Notes: a model not told the origin generated them from the sequence alone. A DNA stretch of 64,000 bases from an uncultured Lentisphaerota bacterium (GCA_903912445.1 CAIWHP010000244.1:1-64000); one strand, 5' to 3'. Positions 48,256 through 58,182 are shown, numbered from the stretch's first letter. Translations and numbers: made by a program.

Positions 48256-51159
48256 TCACTCGTGGCTGCGGATGGTGATCTCGGCGCTGCGCAGACCGTC
48301 GGCCTGCGCGGTGAGCTTGATGGCGCCGGCCTGGCCGGACTTGGCGCGGACGATCGCGAGGCAGAGGCCGTTGAAGGCCTTGCGCTGCAGCGCGATGAAC
48401 GGCTCATGGCTGGCGGCGTCGCCGTTGCCGACGGCGACCAGTTCACCCGGTCCGCTCACCGTAAACTTCACCGGGTTGTGCGTGCGCGGGACAAGCAAGC
48501 CGTCCTTGTCGGCGATGGTGACCGTGACAAAGGCGAGATCGCGCCCGTCGGCGCGGATCTCGGCGCGATCCACGGCGAGCTGCACCTGTTCCGCTGCGCC
48601 GGTGGTTTTGACCACGTCAGTCGCCCATGCTTTGCCTTTTTTATAGGCGACGATTTTCAGCTCGCCGGGTTGATAGACCACGTCGTCCCAGCGCAGGCGG
48701 TACTCGAACGGGCCGCGCGCTTTTTTACCGAGCGACTGGCCGTTGAGAAAGAGTTCGGCTGCATCGCCAGAGGTGTAGACATGGACGGGCGTGACCTGCC
48801 CGGTGCGCTCGGCCCAGTTCCAGTGCGGGAAGATGTGCGCCATCGGCAGCTCCGGGCGCCAGCGCGCCTGGTAGCTGTAGAAGCGGTCCTTCTTGAAGCC
48901 GCAGAGGTCGAGGATGCCAAAGTAGCTGCTCGCGCTCGGCACCTTGAGCTTGCCGAGTGCGGTCAGTTCTTTTTGCATGGCGGCGCGCTGGGCGGGGTCG
49001 GAGAAGTTGAGCAGGTTGCTCGCGTCGCTGTTGTAGGGCGTCGGCTCGCCGAGGTAGTCGAAGCCGGTCCAGACGAACTCGCCGGCGAAGGCGGGGTTCT
49101 TGTCGAGCGCGGCAAACTCCTCGTCGGGCGTCTGCGCCCAGCCGGGGACGTCCACGTCGTAGGACGAGACCTGGAAGTTGACGCGCGACGGACCGCCCTT
49201 CTGCACCGGGAAGAAATATTCGCCGCGCGAGCTGATGCACGAGGACGATTCGCTCGACAGCATCGGTTTCTTTTCGTTGCCGGGATGCGCGAGCAGTTTG
49301 CCGAAGCTGCCGGTGTGATAGTTCAGACCGAAGACGTCCACCGCGGTCTGGAAGCCGTTGATGCCGGCCTTGTCGTGATTGCAGCCGGCGGTGACGGGGC
49401 GCGTCGGGTCCTCGCGCCGGACGATATCGGCCAAGGGCTTCGCGAGCTCCGGGCCGTTCTGCTCGCGGATTTCGTTGCCGATGCTCCACATGATCACGCT
49501 CGGATGGTTGCGCTCGCGGCGCACCATGGCCTGCAGATCCTTCTCGTGCCACGCGTCGAACAGGTGCGCGTAATCGTTCGCCGTCTTGCCCCCGCGCCAG
49601 CAGTCGAACGCCTCGCACTGAACGAGGAGGCCCATGCGGTCGGCGAGTTCGCAGAATTCCGGCGCGGGCGGATTGTGGGAGGTGCGCAACGCGTTGTTGC
49701 CCATCTCCTTGAGGATTTCGAGCTGCCGCTCCTGGGCGCGCGTGTTGAACGCCGCGCCCAGCGGGCCGAGGTCGTGATGGTTGCACGTGCCGTTGAGCTG
49801 CACGCGCCTGCCGTTGAGCTTGAAGCCGTCGCGCGCGGTGAACTCGATCGTGCGGAAACCGAACGGCTGGTCATAGACGTCCACGACCTGGCCGCCGACG
49901 CTCAGCGCCACGCGGGCGATGTAGAGGTTCGGCGTCGCCAGGTCCCAGCGCTTCGGATTTGGCAGCGTAACGGGAAGGCTGGATTCGGCCGACTTGCCGG
50001 CGGCAACGGCGATGTTCCCGCTGCTGATACGCGCGACTTGCTTGCCGGGCGCACCGTCGGACGTCGCTTCGAGCAGCGCCACATCCAGCGTGACAGCCGC
50101 GTCCTGGCCACCCTGGTTCTCAAGCGTCGTCGTGACCTGCGCTTCGCCTTTTTTGTCGCTGACCACCGGCGTGCTCACAAAAACGCCCCAGTGCGCGACG
50201 TGCACCGGCGCGGTCTTGACGAGCCAGACGTTGCGGTAGAGCCCCGCGCCCGGATACCAGCGCGAACCCCAGTGTGCGGTGTCGAGGCGCACGGCGATGA
50301 CGTTCTCGGCGCCGAACTTCACCTTGTCGGTCAGCTCGACGCGGAAGGGCTGGTAGCCGTAGGGCCAGCCGCCGATCGGCTCGCCGTTGAGCCAGACCTG
50401 CGCATTGGCCATCGCACCATCGAAGTCCACGAAGATGCGTTGGCCCTGATCGGCGGCGGGCAGGGCGAAATGCTTGCGATACCAGCCGATGCCCTTCCAC
50501 GGCAACTTGCCGGTGTTGTTATCGAGGTCGGCGCGGAACGGTCCCTCGATGCCCCAGTCGTGCGGCACATCGAGCTTGCGCCACGCGGAGTCGTCGAACG
50601 CGGCGGTGCTGGGCGCGCCGCTGGCGGCAAGGCGCCGGTTCTTGATTGCCTGGCCCGCGCCATCGAAGAGCTGGATCTCGCGGATGCTTGCCCACTTGCC
50701 GTCCGGCAGCGCCGTCGTCCGCACGCGCACGAAGCGCACCGCGCCCGGCAACGGCTGCCACGCCTGGCCATCGTTGCTGCCTTCGATTACGAAGGCATAT
50801 TTCTTCTCGGGAAATTCCCACTGCACCAGCGCGCGATTGAGCTGTTGCGTGCGGCCGAGGTCGAGCTGCACCCATTGCTTCTGGCCCTTGTCGTTGGCGC
50901 ACCAGCGCGTGGCCGGGTCGCCATCCAGCGCGTTCTCGGCGGGATTGCCGTGCTCGGTCTCCTGGCTGGACGCCGTGACGGCCAGCGTCCACCCTGCCGC
51001 CCCCGGCTCCGCCCGCGACGAGCCGTCGGGCATCGGCCCGAACCGCTCAAAACGCCAGTCGCTGTTGAACGACTCGCGCGTCCGCCCTGCACCGGCCGAC
51101 ACGCCGCCGGCCAGCACCAGCAGGCCCGTCAACAGCACACACAGGTTCCGGGTTTTCAT
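48256..51159 (-). CDS. Secreted GH2 beta-galactosidase-type enzyme with inserted discoidin domain
   Basis: A 967-residue exported glycosidase (signal MKTRNLCVLLTGLLVLAGGVSAG). A discoidin (F5/8 type C, CBM32-like) domain is inserted at about residues 57-168 (ENALDGDPATRWCAND, WVQLDLGRTQQLNRA). The GH2 sandwich follows (YGYQPFRVELT), then the catalytic barrel: SHNPPAPEF, acid/base E563 in SIGNEI, and a candidate nucleophile E637 in SSESSSCISSRG. C-terminal beta domains end at residue 967. It probably removes galactose or a related sugar from a polymer. The promoter region is shared with the plus-strand gene at 51305. CBM insertion inside the sugar-binding domain is a known variant but uncommon. 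Confidence 0.88.
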   Translation of the reverse strand: MKTRNLCVLLTGLLVLAGGVSAGAGRTRESFNSDWRFERFGPMPDGSSRAEPGAAGWTLAVTASSQETEHGNPAENALDGDPATRWCANDKGQKQWVQLDLGRTQQLNRALVQWEFPEKKYAFVIEGSNDGQAWQPLPGAVRFVRVRTTALPDGKWASIREIQLFDGAGQAIKNRRLAASGAPSTAAFDDSAWRKLDVPHDWGIEGPFRADLDNNTGKLPWKGIGWYRKHFALPAADQGQRIFVDFDGAMANAQVWLNGEPIGGWPYGYQPFRVELTDKVKFGAENVIAVRLDTAHWGSRWYPGAGLYRNVWLVKTAPVHVAHWGVFVSTPVVSDKKGEAQVTTTLENQGGQDAAVTLDVALLEATSDGAPGKQVARISSGNIAVAAGKSAESSLPVTLPNPKRWDLATPNLYIARVALSVGGQVVDVYDQPFGFRTIEFTARDGFKLNGRRVQLNGTCNHHDLGPLGAAFNTRAQERQLEILKEMGNNALRTSHNPPAPEFCELADRMGLLVQCEAFDCWRGGKTANDYAHLFDAWHEKDLQAMVRRERNHPSVIMWSIGNEIREQNGPELAKPLADIVRREDPTRPVTAGCNHDKAGINGFQTAVDVFGLNYHTGSFGKLLAHPGNEKKPMLSSESSSCISSRGEYFFPVQKGGPSRVNFQVSSYDVDVPGWAQTPDEEFAALDKNPAFAGEFVWTGFDYLGEPTPYNSDASNLLNFSDPAQRAAMQKELTALGKLKVPSASSYFGILDLCGFKKDRFYSYQARWRPELPMAHIFPHWNWAERTGQVTPVHVYTSGDAAELFLNGQSLGKKARGPFEYRLRWDDVVYQPGELKIVAYKKGKAWATDVVKTTGAAEQVQLAVDRAEIRADGRDLAFVTVTIADKDGLLVPRTHNPVKFTVSGPGELVAVGNGDAASHEPFIALQRKAFNGLCLAIVRAKSGQAGAIKLTAQADGLRSAEITIRSHE

Positions 51160-51236
51160 GGTCTCCGCCTTTCCTTCAAAACTGGCGCGGCATCATAAAC
51201 AGCGCCGGCGCAGCCGTCACCGCCAAACTCCCGGGG

Positions 51237-51264
51237 TTGAATCAAGCGGAAAGCATGGTATAAA
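51237..51264 (+). promoter_or_regulatory. Candidate sigma70-type promoter for the 124-residue protein
   Basis: TTGAAT (51237-51242) and TATAAA (51259-51264) are separated by 16 bases. They sit in the 145-base divergent gap 41 bases before ATG 51305, whose ribosome binding site is GGAGG at 51291-51295. This is the best promoter-like sequence I can see in the window. Confidence 0.55.
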
Positions 51265-51304
51265 ATCACCTAAGTTAGGGTTCGGTCAGTGGAGGCCAGC
51301 GCTT

Positions 51305-51679
51305 ATGCCGTGGAAAATATCGTTCGATGAACAGACGCGGATCGTGGAGACCACCTATACCGGCCTGATCGGGGACGCAGAACTGCGCGAGGTGGCGCTG
51401 GCCACCCTCGTCGTCGGGCGCGAGCACAGCACCGGCCTCTACCTCGGCGACTGCTTGGACCTCGAACATGCGGGTTCGCTCTTCAATGTCTATGACCTGG
51501 TCCGGTTCTTCGAGTCGCTGCCGGTGGAGCGCACCATCAAGGAAGCCATCCTGCTGCCGGCCGCGCCGAACGCCTCCAACGACCTGAAATTCTACGAGAC
51601 CGCCGCCCTGAACCGGGGTTACAACGTGCGCGTGTTCAACGAGCGCGCCGCCGCCGTGCGCTGGCTGCTGGAGAAATAA
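51305..51679 (+). CDS. Small protein of unknown function (SpoIIAA-like layout)
   Basis: A 124-residue protein starting MPWKISFDEQTRIVETTYTG, with LGDCLDLEHAGSLFNVYDLV and a C-terminal helix ending AAVRWLLEK. The alternation of short strands and helices, with the first strand opening and a late ALNRGYNVRVF, resembles STAS/SpoIIAA-like proteins, but key motifs are not clear. It has a promoter and ribosome binding site of its own and is followed by a convergent alpha-galactosidase gene nine bases later. Cytoplasmic; role unknown. Confidence 0.6.
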   Translation: MPWKISFDEQTRIVETTYTGLIGDAELREVALATLVVGREHSTGLYLGDCLDLEHAGSLFNVYDLVRFFESLPVERTIKEAILLPAAPNASNDLKFYETAALNRGYNVRVFNERAAAVRWLLEK

Positions 51680-51688
51680 GCCGCAAGG

Positions 51689-54679
51689 CTATTTCATAAA
51701 CCCGGCGCCGACGATATCGGCGTGGTCGCTGGCGATGCCGTCGCCGGCATCGGTGATGACGAGGCGGATTTCCTTGAAACGCGCGTCGAGCACGACATCG
51801 AAAGCCCACGCGCGGACGGTCCTGGAGGCGAGCGTCGGCGTCTTGGCCAGCAGCACGGGCGGCTCGCCCATCTCCTTCACGTCGCCATATACTTCAAACG
51901 TCACGCTGGAACGCGGATCGCTCTTCCTTTCGTCGTCAAGGCCGACGATCGCGACGAAACGCTTCGCGCCCTTCGGCACCGCATAGACGAACAGCGCATT
52001 GGCGTGCGCACCAAGACCGCGCTCGTATTTTTTCCCATCCACGGTCAGCGTCTTGCCGTCGTTGGATTTGTTGGCGGTGAGTTTGCCGTGGCCGGTCTTG
52101 GCCGTGACGGGCTTGAGGGAGTCGAGCGCAATGTCCGGCGCGGGCGGCGCGGCGGGCCGCTTGAGTTCGGCGGGCGTCTCCACTTCAACGGTGGCGGGCG
52201 CGGAGGCGACCTCGCCCCAGCCGAGCGCGGTCACGGTGTAGCGGAGCTTTTTGCCGTGCGGAATCTGCGCGTCGGTGAAATGCGCGACAGCGGTCTCGTT
52301 GGTCACGCCGTCGTCGCGCACGATGCGGTAGCGGTCGGCACCGGAATCCTTCCACGCGAGCGCGACGGCTTCATACTCGGTGTTGGCCTTCAGCTCGCTG
52401 ACCGCCACCGGCAGCGGCGCGGCGATGCTGGCCGGCTCGAACTTGATTTCCCATTTCACGTCGGCGCTCGTGGCGCTCGTCAGCGTCAGGCGGACGCCCG
52501 GTCCATCCTGCTGGACGGCGGCGGGCGCGACGGCGCGCCACGACTTGGCGCCCACCGGCACGCAGACGCGCAGCTCAAGCGGGTCGTTGGCGACGGCGCG
52601 GCAGACGCCGGAGAGCGTGCTGGTAGCGGCGTCCCATTTTTCCTCTAGCGTTTCGACCATGCCTTGCGTCACATGACGCGACGTGCCGATGAGCTGGGGA
52701 TGTTCGCTCGCGGGCCGCACGGCGAGGACGCGGCACGAGGCCGGCGGCAGCGTCGCGCGCAGCTCGCCGCGGAACGGCGCGACGAACTTGTTCGCCCAGA
52801 AGTCGAACGCCACATATTCCGGCGCGGGCGGCAGGCCCAGGCGTTCCGCCGTGCAGGCCATGGCCACGGAATTTTTCTGGTCCCAGTTGAACAGCGTGAC
52901 GACGTCGCGGCGCGGTGTGCGGCGGGTGTCGGTGAGCAGCCAGATGCGCGCGGGATCGTTCTCGAAGAAATCCACCGGGCGCGGCAGCAGGCCGTGCGCG
53001 GGCAGGCAGCGCTTGAGGATGTCCAGGCGCTCCACCGGCAGGTCGGGCAGCCAGTCGCTGTTATAGAAGAGATCGCCGGTGATCGTGGTGAACGTGGCGT
53101 TGACGCGCGCCTGGTCGAGCGGCGTCTTGGCGCGGACGCTGACGCAGTCGGGATCGTTCTGCCAGACGCGGCCGTGGAGGAAATAATTCCGCGAGGCGTG
53201 CGGCGCGCCGATGTGGCCGGAGCCGGTGTCCGGGCCGACGCGCATCGCGTCCACCAGCCCGAACGCGCCACCGAACGAACGCATGTTTTGCGAGACACAG
53301 CAGCCGAGCAGAAACACCTTCGGCCCGGCCGCCGCGCGCACGAGCTTGAAGCCGTCGCGATAGGCTTCGATCTGTGTCTTGTTCGGATCGGCGGGCACGG
53401 CCTCGCCCATCTCGTCCCACTTGTAGCCGTTGTTCACGTACATCAGCCGCGTGCCCGTGCCGGTCCAGAGCCCGTCCATCTTGAACAGTGTATAGCCCCA
53501 CTCGTGCGCGATGCGATGGACGAGCTTGGTCAGGTAGTCGCGTGCCGCCGGCACGGTCATGTCGAGACAGCCGCCGCCCCAGCGCGCCTCGAACGGCTTG
53601 CCGTCCTTGTCGTGATAGAACCATTCCGGATGCTCGAGGAAAATGCCGTCCTGCGGCGTGCCGGCGAACGGCATGAACCAGATGCCCGGCGTCAGGCCAA
53701 GCTTGCTGATGGCGTCGGCCGTCGGCTTCATGCCGTTGGGATAGGGCCCCTTCTCCTTGACGTTCATGAAGTCGCGGCACGGCCCGTTCTTGCTCTTGCC
53801 CGCCTGCCAGTGATCGTCGATCTGCACGAAATCGAAACCGAACGGCTTGAGTTCCTTTGCCGCGAATTCCGCGAGCACGGCGAGATGCTGCTCATCGCAC
53901 GCGCCGGAATATTTGTCGGTGTACCAGGTGCAGAAGCCCGAAGGCTGCGGCGGCAGCTTGATCGCATACTGCTGTGCGATCGCGTCGGCCCACGCCTCCA
54001 GCCCGAGGCGCGCATCGGCGAACCAGCCGACCGCGAGCGTCTCCAGCGCGACTGTCGCGCCCGGTTTGACGAGCAGGCGGCCGTAATCGATCTGCGCCTC
54101 CAACCGCAGCTGCCCGTTCGTCACCGGCGAGAACAGCACGCCGCTGCCGCGGTCATGCGTCAGCCAGCCCGCGACCAAACCACTGCGCGATTGCGGCTCG
54201 GCGAGCGCAAGCCACGCGTAGCTGCCGGTATTCTTGTCCGGGTCGAGCAACCCGCCGGTGCCGTGCGCTTTCACCTGCGCGAGCGGTACGCCCAGTTCGG
54301 CGCGCGCGGAAAAGGTTTTGAGGCTGCGGATGTTGAGCGGCTCCTTGCCGCCGTTGCGCAGCGTCGTCGTCACGAGCGCGAACGGCAGCTTCTCGCGCAG
54401 TTCGATCCGCACGACCTGTTTACCGTCGGCGGCGGCAAGCTCCAGCCCCTCGCCCGCGCCGAAGAGACTTACCCCGAGGGTCGTGCGTTGCGCCTTGCAC
54501 GCGCCGAGTTCGCCCAGTTCGCCCTCGGCCAGCACCGCGCGGCCCTGCGCGAGAAGGGATAGGCGTTGGGTCGCCGTATCGAAGCGCGCCTCCAGCGCGG
54601 CGTTGCGGATCGTGAGCACTTCGCCCTGCGCGGCGCAGCAGCACAGCGCGAGCAACAGCATGGTGCCAAAACATTTCAT
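51689..54679 (-). CDS. Secreted alpha-galactosidase-type glycosidase (GH27/GH36-like) with NPCBM
   Basis: A 996-residue exported enzyme (signal MKCFGTMLLLALCCCAAQG). After an N-terminal beta-domain (about 20-240), a TIM barrel carries GFDFVQIDDHWQ, TPGIWFMPF, candidate nucleophile D402 in TLFKMDGLW, and candidate acid/base D484 in MRVGPDTG. A fibronectin-type III-like section (about 755-845) leads to a C-terminal NPCBM domain (HANALFVYAVPKGAKRFVAIVG, DERKSDPRSSVTFEVYGD). It likely removes terminal alpha-galactose from polysaccharide. Its start is 249 bases from the divergent peptidase gene, with a TTCCAAG array in between. Confidence 0.85.
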   Translation of the reverse strand: MKCFGTMLLLALCCCAAQGEVLTIRNAALEARFDTATQRLSLLAQGRAVLAEGELGELGACKAQRTTLGVSLFGAGEGLELAAADGKQVVRIELREKLPFALVTTTLRNGGKEPLNIRSLKTFSARAELGVPLAQVKAHGTGGLLDPDKNTGSYAWLALAEPQSRSGLVAGWLTHDRGSGVLFSPVTNGQLRLEAQIDYGRLLVKPGATVALETLAVGWFADARLGLEAWADAIAQQYAIKLPPQPSGFCTWYTDKYSGACDEQHLAVLAEFAAKELKPFGFDFVQIDDHWQAGKSKNGPCRDFMNVKEKGPYPNGMKPTADAISKLGLTPGIWFMPFAGTPQDGIFLEHPEWFYHDKDGKPFEARWGGGCLDMTVPAARDYLTKLVHRIAHEWGYTLFKMDGLWTGTGTRLMYVNNGYKWDEMGEAVPADPNKTQIEAYRDGFKLVRAAAGPKVFLLGCCVSQNMRSFGGAFGLVDAMRVGPDTGSGHIGAPHASRNYFLHGRVWQNDPDCVSVRAKTPLDQARVNATFTTITGDLFYNSDWLPDLPVERLDILKRCLPAHGLLPRPVDFFENDPARIWLLTDTRRTPRRDVVTLFNWDQKNSVAMACTAERLGLPPAPEYVAFDFWANKFVAPFRGELRATLPPASCRVLAVRPASEHPQLIGTSRHVTQGMVETLEEKWDAATSTLSGVCRAVANDPLELRVCVPVGAKSWRAVAPAAVQQDGPGVRLTLTSATSADVKWEIKFEPASIAAPLPVAVSELKANTEYEAVALAWKDSGADRYRIVRDDGVTNETAVAHFTDAQIPHGKKLRYTVTALGWGEVASAPATVEVETPAELKRPAAPPAPDIALDSLKPVTAKTGHGKLTANKSNDGKTLTVDGKKYERGLGAHANALFVYAVPKGAKRFVAIVGLDDERKSDPRSSVTFEVYGDVKEMGEPPVLLAKTPTLASRTVRAWAFDVVLDARFKEIRLVITDAGDGIASDHADIVGAGFMK

Positions 54680-54735
54680 CGTCGGCTCCCTTTGGTGGAC
54701 TAACCGCGCTCAGCTATAGCAAATCGCCGCGCCGG

Positions 54736-54881
54736 TTTCCAAGGATTGACAGCAAGGCTGTCCGTCTCGCAAGGCTCGGCTGGAAACCGGAACAGGTGTT
54801 TTTCCAAGCCTTGGAAGAAGTCAGCCTCCGGATTTCCAAGCCTCGGGAAAATGGACCGGAACTTTTCCAAGCCTTGGAAAA
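54736..54881 (+). repeat. Palindromic repeat cluster I (three dyads plus two degenerate units)
   Basis: Full dyads at 54800-54816, 54833-54850 and 54863-54881 (centres 54809, 54841.5, 54872). Two further half-like units are TTTCCAAGG (54736-54744, centre about 54744) and TGGAAA (54781-54786, implied centre about 54778), so five positions are spaced 34, 31, 32.5 and 30.5 bp. A nested hairpin GACAGC-AAG-GCTGTC lies at 54748-54762. This is the only cluster in a divergent promoter region. Confidence 0.85.
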
Positions 54882-54927
54882 CCGGGAGTGGTCGCCGGGC
54901 TTGCGGGGCTGGCACGCGTCTCCTATC

Positions 54928-57057
54928 ATGCCCGCCATGAAGTTGAAGCTCGGGATGTGCAGCATAGGGACCGCCGTTCTGCTCGCGGCGCTGGCGGCGG
55001 GCGCGGGCGAGGAACGCTACGGCTGGGAGGGCAAATTGGACTTCCGCTGCTGGGCGGAACCGCTGGCGTGTTTGACCGGCGTCGGCGATACGCGCTGGCA
55101 GGTGAATATCCGCCTCGCGGAAGGCCGGCGCGTGGACTGCCGCGACGCGCGCGGCAAGCTTGTCGGCCAGTTCGTCGAGCTGCGCGACGGCGGCTCCGAC
55201 TGGTCGGGCAAGGAGCAGGGCTACTTCAAGCACGACACGGGTTATGTCACCACGGAATATCTCTACAGCGGCCAGGGTGCTGCGCAGGGGCCGGTGCTGT
55301 CGCTGGGGTGGATGTACGTGCGGCTGGCCGAGAAAGACCCGCTGGCCGATGTGCTGCCGAACGGCGCCTATGCGCTGAACTGCGGCGCAACCCCGCCGCC
55401 GGCGTTCGACACCACCTTGCTGACGACGATCACGGAACGCAGCGGCGTCAAATCGTATTCCACCTCCTTCAAGAAGCTGGCGATGCTCCAGTATGGCATC
55501 GGCCAGCTGCCGCTGGCGCTGAACCCCGGCCGTTGGACCAACTCGGTGCTGGCGACGGAGAAGAAGCCGTGGGTCACCGGCCGCTGCATGGAGGGTCACG
55601 ACCAGCAGATGCGCGCCGCGGAGAACGGCCGGATGAGCGGCAGCTATCACGGCAGCGTGCGGATGGGCAAGAGCCTCGGCCGCGACCGCACGCTGCGCAA
55701 CGACATGACGTGGGAGCTGCAGCGCGTACGGCTGGTGAAGGCGCACCTCGACGAGGCGGATAGATTTTGGCGGCCGCAGGGCGGGCCCAAATCGAATACC
55801 GTCTCCATCGCGGCCTGGGTCGAGCCGGAGGAGAAAATGGTCGGCAAGTTCCGCTTCACGCTTTCCGAGGTCAGTGCGGAAAAAGGTTGGTGCCTCAATG
55901 CGGGCAGCGGCACGGAACCGGACCTGTGTTTTGTGCCGGGACAGGCCGGTTTCGAAGCGCCACGCGCTGAAGGCAGCACATGGATCATCGAGACGCTCAA
56001 CACCTCCGACCGCGCGACGGCGGTCATCCAGGCCAGCGACTATGGCGCGTGGGGCCGGCTCAAGGCCGAGGTCAACGTGGACGGCACCTGGCGTACGTGC
56101 ACCACCACGGCCGACGGCGCCACCAGCATCACGCTGCCGCTGGACAAGAACGACAACCACGTCGCCGACCAATGGGAGGAGGACTGGAGCGTGCCGGGCC
56201 AGGCTGCCACCGACGATAAAGATCCGAAGCCCAAGGATGTCGGCGATCCCAACGAACCGGGCGACGGCTTCTCGCTCTTCGAGGAATACCGCGGCGTGGT
56301 GGAGCGGGGGCGCTGGACGGAAATGGATCCCACCACCCGCGATGTCTTCGTGCGCGACGAGATCGGCTGTGGCGTCGGGTGCTTCGAGAACCTGCAGCTC
56401 GACGTGAAGCTGCTCGATGACGGCGAATATGACGCCAACCGCGTGGTGAACTTTAATCGCGGCTATGGAACCACCGGCCCACAAAAAGGCATCCGCCTGC
56501 GAGCCGGCGCACTGGCCGGCAACGAGGGCGAGGTGCGGCCGGGCGTCGGCTCGCCCAACACGGTGACCGAAGTCGTACTCAATACCAGTTCCGTTCCGCG
56601 GGAAGGGGATCGGATACCCGCCACCGGTTCACTCGCCTGCCTGCTCGGCCACGAGCTGGCGCATGCGGTCAACGTGATGCACCATGGCAACGAATACGCC
56701 ACATGGAAAAGCCATGCGCCGGACATCACGGACGCCGAGGCCCGCACCGCCAATCCCATCATGGTCGCCATGCGCGGCGGCAAATGGTCCGGCAACGTGG
56801 GGTGTCCCATGCTCTACGACACGCCGCGCTTCTTTGTCGGCGCGGACCGCGTGCTCTACCGTTTTCCGCGCGACTCCATCGCGGAGGACCGCAGCGCCTA
56901 TTGCAAGGACCGCGCCGGCACCGGCATCAACGCCGGGCCCGCACGCGTGGAGCACGACCTGCCCTATCCCCTCTGCGGCGACGCCAGCGCGGGCCAGTGC
57001 CGCCAAAACGTAGACATCAAAGGAAATCATCGCAATGGCGACCAAGCTGGCTGGTAG
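54928..57057 (+). CDS. Exported metzincin-like zinc peptidase with calcium-binding-like motif
   Basis: A 709-residue protein from ATG 54928 (or ATG 54937), with a signal peptide (MCSIGTAVLLAALAAGAG). The first ~390 residues show no clear domain and hold eight or more cysteines. A calcium-binding-like loop DKNDNHVADQWEEDW lies near 406-420. The motif HELAHAVNVMHHG (H575, E576, H579, H585) fits HExxHxxxxxH, the zinc site of metzincins, but the Met-turn is not obvious. It could be a secreted peptidase acting on host or polymer-associated proteins. The downstream lipoprotein gene overlaps its last 23 bases. Confidence 0.65.
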   Translation: MPAMKLKLGMCSIGTAVLLAALAAGAGEERYGWEGKLDFRCWAEPLACLTGVGDTRWQVNIRLAEGRRVDCRDARGKLVGQFVELRDGGSDWSGKEQGYFKHDTGYVTTEYLYSGQGAAQGPVLSLGWMYVRLAEKDPLADVLPNGAYALNCGATPPPAFDTTLLTTITERSGVKSYSTSFKKLAMLQYGIGQLPLALNPGRWTNSVLATEKKPWVTGRCMEGHDQQMRAAENGRMSGSYHGSVRMGKSLGRDRTLRNDMTWELQRVRLVKAHLDEADRFWRPQGGPKSNTVSIAAWVEPEEKMVGKFRFTLSEVSAEKGWCLNAGSGTEPDLCFVPGQAGFEAPRAEGSTWIIETLNTSDRATAVIQASDYGAWGRLKAEVNVDGTWRTCTTTADGATSITLPLDKNDNHVADQWEEDWSVPGQAATDDKDPKPKDVGDPNEPGDGFSLFEEYRGVVERGRWTEMDPTTRDVFVRDEIGCGVGCFENLQLDVKLLDDGEYDANRVVNFNRGYGTTGPQKGIRLRAGALAGNEGEVRPGVGSPNTVTEVVLNTSSVPREGDRIPATGSLACLLGHELAHAVNVMHHGNEYATWKSHAPDITDAEARTANPIMVAMRGGKWSGNVGCPMLYDTPRFFVGADRVLYRFPRDSIAEDRSAYCKDRAGTGINAGPARVEHDLPYPLCGDASAGQCRQNVDIKGNHRNGDQAGW

Positions 57058-57931
57058 ACTTTTGGTTCGCGTGTTGGCTCTCGCAGCCGTCTGTTGCGTG
57101 CTGACGGCGTGCCCGCGCCGTCCGGCGAAACAGGAAAGCGCGAGGGCGGGTGTCGCCGCCACGCAGGCCAGGCCGCCGGCGCAACCCCGGCAGATGACAC
57201 ACGCCGTCGGCGCGCCGCTGAAACCCGAACCGCCGTTCCGCGTCGCGCTCGAATGGCTGGCCGGCCCGCGCGATATGCCCGCCATGCTCTACGTCCGGCT
57301 GCTGCCCGCGCTGCCCCCACCCCGCCATCGGCTCTCGCCACCGGCGACCAACCCGCCGCCGCTGAACCTCGCCGCACCCGCCGACTGGTCCGCCGCGCTC
57401 GAACTGCAGCGACAGGATCCGCCCGCCACAGCTGCACAACCATGGACCAGCGGTTGGAAAATCACGGCTGCACCCAAAGCGGCCCAACTGCAAATCCAAC
57501 CTGGCAGCTTCCACCAGTTAAGCTGCGTCGTTGAGGCGGCCGGCGCGCCGCCACCCGGCGCGCTGGTGATGGCGACCGTGAAACTCGGCGACCTGACCGT
57601 GCAGTCCGCGCCATTGACCGTGCCGCCTCCACCCGGCGACGCGCGCGAAGCCACGCTCGCCGGCGTCGCTGCCGCGCTCGCCGCCGGCGACACCGCCTCT
57701 GCGCTGGCCGTGGCCGACCGCTGGATCGCCGCCGAACCTGCCCGGCACGAAGGTTACTGGTGCCGCGGTCTGACACTGGAAGACAAAGGCGATACCGCCG
57801 GCGCACTCGGCGCCTACCGCAACGCACTGGAGCGCTACCCCAAACCGGCCGACAGCGGCAGCGGCTGGGAACCGCCCACCCGCCTCTGGCGCAAACTGGA
57901 AGCCTTGGAAAAACAGCCGTCAAAGCACTGA
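57035..57931 (+). CDS. Lipoprotein with C-terminal TPR-like repeat, unknown function
   Basis: A 298-residue protein with a lipoprotein signal: basic start, hydrophobic run and the lipobox CCVLTAC (cysteine about 26). A Pro-rich middle region follows. The C-terminal part (about 205-290) has tandem helices of TPR type (ALAVADRWIAAEPARHEGYWCRG, GAYRNALERYP). The gene overlaps the peptidase gene by 23 bases, so the two are cotranscribed and may function together. No other partner is visible. Confidence 0.62.
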   Translation: MATKLAGRLLVRVLALAAVCCVLTACPRRPAKQESARAGVAATQARPPAQPRQMTHAVGAPLKPEPPFRVALEWLAGPRDMPAMLYVRLLPALPPPRHRLSPPATNPPPLNLAAPADWSAALELQRQDPPATAAQPWTSGWKITAAPKAAQLQIQPGSFHQLSCVVEAAGAPPPGALVMATVKLGDLTVQSAPLTVPPPPGDAREATLAGVAAALAAGDTASALAVADRWIAAEPARHEGYWCRGLTLEDKGDTAGALGAYRNALERYPKPADSGSGWEPPTRLWRKLEALEKQPSKH

Positions 57932-58182
57932 CGTGACGATCCCGTGAGTGAAGGAGTCCCTGCCGGAAGGGGCGCCTTGCGGTGGAGCGTGGCGGGAGTA
58001 CTGCGCCCCTTGCTTGGGTCCATGCTTCTGGGCTGGATTTCACTTCATTTCAAGGGCAGCGCGCATGCTGGTCCCGTTGATTAATCATCTGGTTTTTGAG
58101 TGGCCGGAGAGCATCCCCGGCATCAACATGGCGAGGCCTGACACCCCGGCTATTGTTCCGAACACTTCAGCCTCGCGCACGC

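Noticed and set aside
57890-57915. GCCTTGGAAAAA near the end of the lipoprotein gene
   Set aside because: A half-site only, in a lysine/glutamate-rich coding segment, with no partner unit.
57932-58182. A gene in the gap between the lipoprotein and beta-propeller genes
   Set aside because: Short open frames on both strands have no start signal, composition or motif that supports coding.
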